A stretch of 7,479 nucleotides of DNA. Origin: an uncultured beta proteobacterium. Lineage in GTDB: Bacteria > Pseudomonadota > Gammaproteobacteria > Burkholderiales > Rhodocyclaceae. This document shows, one piece after another, positions 1 through 5,460 of the stretch. Position 1 is the first letter of the stretch. Each line of letters opens with the position of its first letter. Below the pieces are notes generated by a model that made no database searches, was not told the DNA's origin, and saw only the letters and a program-made list of their open reading frames with translations. The stretch is from positions 1 to 7,479 of the forward strand of contig CAIXAY010000559.1 in NCBI GenBank assembly GCA_903917505.1, written 5' to 3'. The position numbers and the translations under genes are program-made.

Positions 1-100
1 ACCGCTGGCCCGGCGTGGGATAGTGCGCTCGCCATAAAGCATGAATTGGAGCGCTGTCTTCGCAGGCAGCGCGAAAAGCGCTGCGGCGCATCAATGGACC

Positions 101-110
101 GGAAAGGAAA
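101..110 (+). promoter_or_regulatory. Ribosome binding site deciding the BON lipoprotein start
   Basis: The purine run GGAAAGGAAA lies 5 bases before the ATG at 116. It supports this start over the in-frame ATG at 41, which would bury the signal peptide behind 25 extra residues. Confidence 0.7.
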
Positions 111-115
111 ACAAA

Positions 116-532
116 ATGTCAGACAAATTTAAATTGACCGCGATGTCGCTGCTCCTCCTTATTGGCCTTGCCGCCTGCGACAACCCGAAACCTGCGGAAA
201 CCGCCGGGCAGAAGCTGGACCAGACGGCCAACGACGCCAGCAAGAAGATCAATGAAACGGTCGACAAGGTCGGCGAAAAACTCAGCGAGCAAAGCGCCAA
301 GACCGGCGCGGCCATCGATGACGCCGAGATCACCACCAAGATCAAGGCGGCCATCTTCGCCGAGCCGGGACTGAAGACCCTGCAGATCAGCGTCGATACG
401 GTTGCCGGCGTCGTGAGCCTCACCGGATCGGTCGACACCCAGGCGAACAGCGACATGGCGAAATCACTCGCCGGCGCCGTGGCCGGGGTCAAAGAGGTGC
501 AAAACAAGCTGGTGGTGAAGCCCGCCAAATAG
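116..532 (+). CDS. BON-domain lipoprotein
   Basis: Predicted 138-residue envelope lipoprotein. The ATG at 116 is preferred over an upstream in-frame ATG at 41 because a purine-rich ribosome binding site (GGAAAGGAAA, 101-110) sits just before it and because this start places a signal peptide at the N terminus. Residues 1-20 are a lipoprotein signal with lipobox L18-A19-A20 and Cys21 as the lipidated residue. Residues 28-70 are Ala/Lys/Glu-rich and probably helical, possibly coiled coil. Residues about 71-134 fit a BON domain: an initial helix (ITTKIKAAI), the VAGVVSLTGSV strand-turn-strand core and the closing VAGVKEVQNKLVV strand. BON domains bind phospholipid or envelope surfaces in OsmY and DolP; the exact role here is unknown. 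Asp22 and Asn23 directly follow the lipid Cys, which by the E. coli Lol rule favours inner-membrane retention. The gene stands alone, with no close tandem neighbour. Confidence 0.9.
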   Translation: MSDKFKLTAMSLLLLIGLAACDNPKPAETAGQKLDQTANDASKKINETVDKVGEKLSEQSAKTGAAIDDAEITTKIKAAIFAEPGLKTLQISVDTVAGVVSLTGSVDTQANSDMAKSLAGAVAGVKEVQNKLVVKPAK

Positions 533-718
533 CGTGAAAAGTGGACAAGGCGGCCAAGCCCGGCGAAGTTCGTCGTGGTTCGAGTTGGCTGCCGGCCATG
601 GCTTTTATGCTTCCGGCAAGTCGATGACAAAAGTGAAATGACGTTGCGACGGTCGCTTTCCCGGCCGTTGCATCTCCACATGACCCGAGACACGCAGTCT
701 GCGCATGCACGGCCAGCC

Positions 719-832
719 GTCACACCGGCGCAAGCCGGTGCCCTGCGCCGCAAACTTTCGCTGCCGCACCCCCAGGGTGTTTCCTGCGAAGCGCGTTGCC
801 GCTGATCGGATTCCGGCTTGCGCCGGAATGAC
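719..832. repeat. Inverted pair of REP-like elements (REPIN-like)
   Basis: Two palindromes with the same core lie in opposite orientation. The left one, at 723-740, is CACCGGC-GCAA-GCCGGTG (7-bp perfect stem, 4-nt loop) with GTCA on its outer side at 719-722. The right one, at 810-829, is ATTCCGGC-TTGC-GCCGGAAT (8-bp perfect stem) with TGAC at 829-832. Read as reverse complement, the left element shares CCGGCTTGCGCCGG plus a following TGAC with the right one, so the pair bounds a 114-bp unit. REP and REPIN elements are dispersed, non-autonomous sequences mobilised by RAYT (TnpA-REP) transposases in proteobacteria. No such transposase is in the window, so family membership is inferred from structure alone. 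Confidence 0.6.
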
Positions 833-852
833 CCTGTGGGGTCCGATCAGCG
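800..852. repeat. Nested inverted repeat around the right REP-like hairpin
   Basis: The arms CGCTGATCGGA (800-810) and TCCGATCAGCG (842-852) are perfect 11-bp reverse complements and enclose the 811-828 hairpin. The whole unit can fold as a stacked stem with an inner stem. It lies 19 bp past the stop of the collagen-like gene on the minus strand, so it could stabilise or end that transcript, but no T-tract follows the stem on either strand. Confidence 0.6.
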
Positions 853-870
853 CTTCCCCATTCCAGGCTC

Positions 871-1657
<787 letters not shown>

Positions 1658-3886
1658 ATGCAGATTCAAGCGTTCCGCTTTCGTGTCGTCTCCTTCATCG
1701 CCGGCCTCGCCATGCTGGCTTTCAGCGGCTGGGCCGGTGCCGATCCGCCGGCGCGCGTGGCGCGGCTCGGCTACATGAATGGCGCGGTCAGTTTGTCGCC
1801 GGCCGGTGAGAACGACTGGGACCAGGCGACGATCAACCGGCCGCTGACCAGCGGCGACCGCTTGTGGACGGACGCCGGCGCGCGCGCCGAAATCCAGATC
1901 GGCGGCGCGACGGTACGCATGAACGCCGCCACCAGCACATCGATTCTCAACCTCGACGACCGGGTCGCCCAATTGCAATTGACCCAGGGCACGCTGAGCG
2001 TTCGCGTCCGCCGTCTCGACCCCAATCAGCTATTCGAAGTCGACACGCCGAACCTCGCCTTCACCCTCAGGAAACCCGGCGAGTACCGGATTACCGTCGA
2101 TCCCAACGGCGATGCCACGAGCATTTTCGTGCGCCAGGGCCAGGGTGAAGCTGACGGCGAGGGCACAGCGTACACGATCGATTCGCGGCAAGCCTATCGC
2201 TTCGCCGGAACCGGTCTGCGCGACTACCAATACGTCGCCGCGCCGCGCCCCGATGAATTCGACCGCTGGGCGAGCGCCCGCGACAAGCGCTACGACAACT
2301 CGAGCTCGGCCCGCTACGTCTCGCCGGACGTCGTCGGCTATCAGGACCTCGATGCGAACGGCAACTGGCGCAACGACCCGGCTTACGGCGCCGTATGGGT
2401 TCCGAATCACGTGGCCGCCGACTGGGCGCCTTACCGCGACGGGCACTGGGCCTGGGTCGACCCCTGGGGCTGGACCTGGGTCGACGACGCACCCTGGGGT
2501 TTCGCCGTATCGCATTACGGCCGCTGGGCCAATATGCGCGGCACCTGGGGCTGGGTTCCCGGTCCGCCGCGCAGCCGCGCCTACTATGCGCCGGCGCTCG
2601 TGGCCTTCGTCGGCGGCAGCAATTTCGAGTTGAGCATTGCCAGCGGCCGCGTCGGCGGCATCGCCTGGTTCCCGCTTGCGCCGCGCGAAGCTTATCGGCC
2701 GGCCTATCCGGTCAGCCGCGGCTATTTCGAAAACATCAATCGCAGCAACACGGTCATCAATACCACCGTCATCAACAACAGCTACAACAACAAGACCAGC
2801 AACATCGTTTATGCCAACCGCCGGGTGCCCGGCGCGATCGTCGCCGTGCCGACCACGACCTTCGTACAGTCGCAGCCGGTGGGCAGGGCCGCGCAACGGA
2901 TTCCACGCGAGTTGATCGCCGGCGCAGCGGTGGTTGCCGCGGCGAATGTCGCGCCGACCGAGAAGAGCGTGCGCGGCAATGAAGCCGGCGGCAAGCCGCC
3001 GGCGCGCGTCTTCGAGCGGCCGGTCATCGCCCGCTCCACACCGCCGGCCGCGCATCCCGGTTTCGCGGCACAACAGCAGCAACTGGCGGCGCAGCCGGGC
3101 AAGCCGCTCGACGAGGCCGCGCGCAGGGAATTGAAGCCGGCCGTGGCCTTGCCGGCGCCGGTCGTCAAAGTGGTCACGCCGCCGCAGGAAGGGCGTCCCG
3201 CGGCGCGCCCTGCGGCGGCGCCGGCAGGCAACGCCCGTACCGCTGCCGAGCGCGGGAAGTCCGACCCGCATGCGGGCGCGGCGACCAATGCAGCAGCGCC
3301 AGCGACGCCGCCCGCCCCGGCAGCAGAATCAGCACGCGGACGTTCCGAACAGCGCGGCAATGAATCGCAGCGCGGGCAAGCGAACACGCCGCCGTCAGCG
3401 CCAGCGGCCGCGCTGCACGTAAGCCCGCCGCAAGCGACGCCCGTGCCCTCAGCGCCAGTGCCCGAGCAACGCAGCAGGCCCGTCGCCATGCCGCCGCAAA
3501 GCGTTCCGCCAGCGCCGGCCGCGGAGCCGCACAGCAGGCCCGAACAGCGCGCAGCCGAGCCCAGGATCGCCACGCCCGCGCCAGCCGCACCAGCCGAAGT
3601 CCGCATCAGGCCGGAGCAGCACGCACCGGTCGTCGCGCCGCAGCGCGTGACGCCGCCGGCGCCGGTCCAGCCCAGGGAAGCCGCACCGGTGCATATCGCC
3701 CCGCCAGCGCCGGTGGCAGCGCCGACAAGGCCCGAGCCGCCGGCAAGGCAGGCCGAACCGCGTCCGCCTGTTGCAGCGCAAGCTGCGCCGCCTGCCCGCG
3801 AGCCCAGACCTGACGCGGGCAAGCCGAATGAGCATGGCGGCGACAAGCAGAAACACGAGGAAGAGAACCGCAAGCCGGAGAAATAA
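1658..3886 (+). CDS. Exported FecR-like / DUF6600 protein with Pro/Ala-rich tail
   Basis: Predicted 742-residue secreted protein. The ATG at 1658 follows AGGAA (1648-1652) at 5-bp spacing and is preferred over a TTG at 1643. Residues 1-28 form a Sec signal peptide ending AGA. Residues about 35-185 resemble a FecR domain: VARLGYMNGAVSL, then the RLWTDAGARAEIQIGG strand pair and FEVDTPNLAFTLRKPGEYRI. Residues about 225-345 match DUF6600-type Trp-rich proteins, with WAPYRDGHWAWVDPWGW, WVDDAPWGFAVSHYGRW and TWGWVPG. Residues 358-388 are Asn-rich. From about residue 440 to the end the chain is Pro/Ala/Arg-rich and probably disordered, ending in a charged Lys/Glu tail. True FecR proteins are membrane anti-sigma or signal-transfer factors; this one has no membrane anchor after the signal and no FecI sigma factor beside it, so a periplasmic or surface structural role is more likely. 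Function is unknown. Confidence 0.9.
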   Translation: MQIQAFRFRVVSFIAGLAMLAFSGWAGADPPARVARLGYMNGAVSLSPAGENDWDQATINRPLTSGDRLWTDAGARAEIQIGGATVRMNAATSTSILNLDDRVAQLQLTQGTLSVRVRRLDPNQLFEVDTPNLAFTLRKPGEYRITVDPNGDATSIFVRQGQGEADGEGTAYTIDSRQAYRFAGTGLRDYQYVAAPRPDEFDRWASARDKRYDNSSSARYVSPDVVGYQDLDANGNWRNDPAYGAVWVPNHVAADWAPYRDGHWAWVDPWGWTWVDDAPWGFAVSHYGRWANMRGTWGWVPGPPRSRAYYAPALVAFVGGSNFELSIASGRVGGIAWFPLAPREAYRPAYPVSRGYFENINRSNTVINTTVINNSYNNKTSNIVYANRRVPGAIVAVPTTTFVQSQPVGRAAQRIPRELIAGAAVVAAANVAPTEKSVRGNEAGGKPPARVFERPVIARSTPPAAHPGFAAQQQQLAAQPGKPLDEAARRELKPAVALPAPVVKVVTPPQEGRPAARPAAAPAGNARTAAERGKSDPHAGAATNAAAPATPPAPAAESARGRSEQRGNESQRGQANTPPSAPAAALHVSPPQATPVPSAPVPEQRSRPVAMPPQSVPPAPAAEPHSRPEQRAAEPRIATPAPAAPAEVRIRPEQHAPVVAPQRVTPPAPVQPREAAPVHIAPPAPVAAPTRPEPPARQAEPRPPVAAQAAPPAREPRPDAGKPNEHGGDKQKHEEENRKPEK
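2975..3883 (+). repeat. Low-complexity Pro/Ala-rich tail coding region
   Basis: This codes for roughly residues 440-742 of the FecR-like protein. Imperfect recurring motifs include RPEQRA, RPEQHA, APAPAAPAE and QRVTPPAPVQP. There is no strict period, so it is a degenerate low-complexity region rather than a tandem array. The GC-rich codons leave long open frames on the opposite strand, which are not genes. Confidence 0.7.
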
Positions 3887-3905
3887 CGAAGCCGTTGTTC
3901 AGAGC

Positions 3906-3944
3906 CGACAGGGGGCCGGCGCCAACGCGTCAGGCCTCCTGTCG
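3906..3944. terminator. Hairpin between convergent genes, possible bidirectional terminator
   Basis: The arms CGACAGGGGGCC (3906-3917) and GGCCTCCTGTCG (3933-3944) form a 12-bp stem with one G-T wobble and a 15-nt loop. It sits between the stop of the FecR-like gene (3886) and the stop of the YaiL-like gene (3976), where a shared terminator is expected. No T-tract follows on either strand, so classical intrinsic termination is uncertain. Confidence 0.4.
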
Positions 3945-3975
3945 AATCAGGTCGGCGCGCGGCGGGCCGCCCGGG

Positions 3976-4512
3976 CTACCACATCAGGTCGTCCGGGATC
4001 TTGTACGCGGCATACGGATCGTCCGCATCGATCGCCGCACCGGTCTTGTTCACCCGCACGACGAGCGAGGCATCGCGCTCGGCGATCTTGTCGGCGATAA
4101 TCCGTGGGACCAATTCGGTCGTGCCGCCGTGGCAGACGATCACCAGGCGTCCGGACGTCAAATGCGCGTGGACCGCGGCCGACACATACAGCCGTTCGAT
4201 CTTCTGCGCGCGGGTGAAATTGTAGGCGATGTCGCCGCCGCCCCTGCTCTGGCGATTCTTCTGCACCATCTGCGCAATTTGCGCCTCGATCGCCTTTTGG
4301 GTGGCGACCGCGTCACGTTGGGCATTGAGTTCGCGGGCCCGCTCGGCATTCTTGCGTTGCGTCGCGAGCGCCGCCAGGCGCGCTTCATCGACGCTTTGCA
4401 TGCCGCTTCGACGCTCGACTTTCTTCTGCTTGGTCTTGTCCTGATTGACCACTTTGACCTTGTTCTTGTCAACCAGTCCGGCCTTCAAAAACTGTTCTTG
4501 CAAGGACGCCAT
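3976..4512 (-). CDS. yaiL: YaiL family DUF2058 protein
   Basis: Predicted 178-residue cytoplasmic protein, matching the usual length of about 180 for DUF2058/YaiL. The ATG (4512-4510) is preceded by GGAG at 4521-4524 with 8-bp spacing; the frame stays open upstream to 5280, but that part is non-homologous and overlaps another gene. Residues 1-10 (MASLQEQFLK) and the basic KVKVVNQDKTKQKK segment (18-31) are typical of the family. Residues about 42-88 are a charged Ala/Arg/Gln-rich helix. The conserved C-terminal part includes GGGDIAYNFT (91-100), IERLYV (105-110), GRLVIVCHGGTTELVP (121-136) and DDPYAAYKIPDDLMW (164-178). Database entries describe the family as nucleoprotein or polynucleotide-associated, with little direct evidence; the basic N-terminal part is consistent with nucleic-acid binding. 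It is transcribed divergently from the DUF6496 gene. Confidence 0.92.
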   Translation of the reverse strand: MASLQEQFLKAGLVDKNKVKVVNQDKTKQKKVERRSGMQSVDEARLAALATQRKNAERARELNAQRDAVATQKAIEAQIAQMVQKNRQSRGGGDIAYNFTRAQKIERLYVSAAVHAHLTSGRLVIVCHGGTTELVPRIIADKIAERDASLVVRVNKTGAAIDADDPYAAYKIPDDLMW

Positions 4513-4575
4513 GTGCACTGCTCCGTAAATCGGCCGGCCGGCTCGCGCCGCGACGCCGGCCAGCGGAAAGAAGCG

Positions 4576-4584
4576 AGCATAGCA
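4576..4584 (-). promoter_or_regulatory. Putative extended -10 element for the YaiL-like gene
   Basis: On the minus strand the sequence reads TGC-TATGCT, a good extended -10 (TGn followed by a TATAAT-like hexamer), about 64 bp upstream of the YaiL-like ATG. No clear -35 hexamer is found at 16-18 bp spacing, which extended -10 promoters tolerate. Confidence 0.35.
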
Positions 4585-4667
4585 CGCTGCCGCAGCCCCG
4601 TTTTCTCGCCATGGGCATTGCGCTTGCCGGGGTTGCAAACCTGTTCGCTTTCGCAAAGGAGACGGCA

Positions 4668-4838
4668 ATGACCAGATACGGCCCCAAGGCGTCCGAAAAG
4701 GTCGGAAAAGCCATGCACGAAATGAAGGAAGGCACGCTGAAGAGCGGATCGGGAAAAAAGGTGACGAGCCGCAAGCAGGCGGTGGCCATCGGCCTTTCGC
4801 AAGCTCGCCGCGCTGGCGCCAAAGTGCCGAAACCTTAG
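4668..4838 (+). CDS. Small basic DUF6496 protein
   Basis: Predicted 56-residue, strongly basic protein. The start at ATG 4668 follows AAAGGA (4655-4660) at 7-bp spacing; an in-frame ATG at 4611 would add 19 unrelated residues and lacks a binding site. The sequence carries the DUF6496 signature: RYGPKASEKVGKAMHEMKEG near the N terminus, then GSGKKVTSRKQAVAIGLSQA and a closing ARRAGAKVP. The family is widespread in proteobacteria and has no established function. The high Lys/Arg content and small size suggest nucleic-acid or ribosome association, but that is inference. It stands alone, 155 bp from the divergent YaiL-like gene. Confidence 0.88.
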   Translation: MTRYGPKASEKVGKAMHEMKEGTLKSGSGKKVTSRKQAVAIGLSQARRAGAKVPKP

Positions 4839-4911
4839 GATTAGAACGCTTGCCAGGCCGGCAGTGGCAGCCATTGCCGATCGCTTGGCCCTCCCCTTTC
4901 GGCGATCCGCA

Positions 4912-4941
4912 TTGACGATCTTGGGAAGCAGCCGCTAGACT
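4912..4941 (+). promoter_or_regulatory. Putative sigma-70 promoter upstream of the TfoX-like gene
   Basis: TTGACG (4912-4917) and TAGACT (4936-4941) are separated by 18 bp and each matches the -35 or -10 consensus well. Transcription would begin near 4948, giving a leader of about 130 nt before the TTG start at 5078. The rest of the 4839-5077 gap shows no gene. Confidence 0.45.
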
Positions 4942-5066
4942 GTGACCCGGAAGAAATCGACTGGACTCGGCCAATAGCGCCAGACCTCGACAATAGTCCC
5001 TTGCAGTCTCGATTGCCCGGGCGTATTCCATCATAATATCGAATCGCCTTTGGCATAACACACCCG

Positions 5067-5081
5067 ATGGAGCTCCCTTGA
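5067..5081 (+). other. Four-codon ORF overlapping the TTG start
   Basis: ATG-GAG-CTC-CCT-TGA encodes Met-Glu-Leu-Pro and stops within the TTGA that begins the next gene. The GGAG that serves as binding site for the TTG start lies inside it. It has no clear ribosome binding site of its own, so it may be incidental or a minimal upstream ORF coupled to the TTG start. Confidence 0.25.
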
Positions 5082-5422
5082 ATACCGTTATCCCGAAGCC
5101 TAGCCGCAAGGCGCAAATCGACGCGCTTCTCCTCAAGTTACCGGGCGTCAGCGCGCGAAAGATCAACAACCTTGACGCCTTCTTCGTCAGCGACAAGATG
5201 TTCGCCTGCATCAGCGGCAACGGCGTTGGCCTGCGCCTGCCTGCCGCCACCGCGTCCGAGTTGCAATTCTCGAGAAGCAACGTCGTTCCCTTTCAACCCG
5301 GCGGGATGGCAAGCACGAGAGAGTGGATTCAAATCGATCGTGACGACGCGGCAGACTACGAGCAGGATCTCGAATTGTTCCGGACTTCGCTCGAGTTCGT
5401 GAAGGGCGGCCGGACCCGGTAA
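5078..5422 (+). CDS. TfoX N-terminal-domain-like small protein
   Basis: Predicted 114-residue cytoplasmic protein. The start is TTG at 5078, preceded by GGAG (5069-5072) at 5-bp spacing; the nearby ATG at 5067 is out of frame and stops after four codons. The pattern matches the TfoX-N/YjbR-like fold: LPGVSARKINNLDAFFVSDK then MFACISGNGVGLRLP (41-55), followed by VVPFQPGGMASTREWIQI (69-86), the position where the family has a PF.P.GR.M.EW motif, and a last helix (93-108). E. coli TfoX/Sxy regulates competence genes, but stand-alone N-terminal-domain proteins are common and mostly uncharacterised, so no competence role is claimed. It converges with the kinase gene, 38 bp between stops. Confidence 0.72.
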   Translation: MNTVIPKPSRKAQIDALLLKLPGVSARKINNLDAFFVSDKMFACISGNGVGLRLPAATASELQFSRSNVVPFQPGGMASTREWIQIDRDDAADYEQDLELFRTSLEFVKGGRTR

Positions 5423-5423
5423 T

Positions 5424-5439
5424 TTCGCCGCACGGCGAA
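5424..5439. terminator. Short hairpin between convergent stops
   Basis: TTCGCCG (5424-5430) and CGGCGAA (5433-5439) form an inverted repeat directly after the TAA of the TfoX-like gene and 21 bp past the kinase stop on the other strand. Position favours a shared terminator, but the stem is short and no T-tract follows. Confidence 0.3.
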
Positions 5440-5460
5440 GGACTGCTTTGCGGCATGCCC

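Larger units (their letters stand above)
533..870. other. Intergenic region with REP-like palindromes
   Basis: This gap separates the 3' ends of the convergent BON lipoprotein and collagen-like genes. Its left part (533-718) shows no convincing gene or terminator; a weak 6-bp inverted repeat (TGCCGG 590-595, CCGGCA 613-618) is the only structure seen. The right part carries the REP-like pair listed separately. Short open frames here lack ribosome binding sites and protein-like composition. Confidence 0.6.

Noticed and set aside
91..753. Minus-strand open frame over the BON lipoprotein gene
   Set aside because: It is a shadow of a real gene: no ribosome binding site, no domain, and it spans the intergenic palindrome.
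2030..3271. Long open frame on the minus strand opposite the FecR-like gene (413 codons)
   Set aside because: It is antisense to a gene with a signal peptide and recognisable domains. Its translation is Arg/Gly/Ala-rich low complexity, as expected from GC-rich codon bias.
2809..3873. Minus-strand open frame rich in Gly/Ala/Cys opposite the Pro/Ala tail
   Set aside because: The composition is the complement of Pro/Ala/Arg codons; there is no domain and no convincing start.
3895..4671. Plus-strand open frame of 258 codons over the YaiL-like gene
   Set aside because: It is antisense to a well-conserved DUF2058 protein of expected length, and its own translation matches no family I recognise.
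4513..5280. Upstream extension of the YaiL-like frame to 434 codons
   Set aside because: The extension lacks family similarity, overlaps the DUF6496 and TfoX-like genes on the other strand, and a good GGAG site marks the internal ATG at 4512 as the real start.
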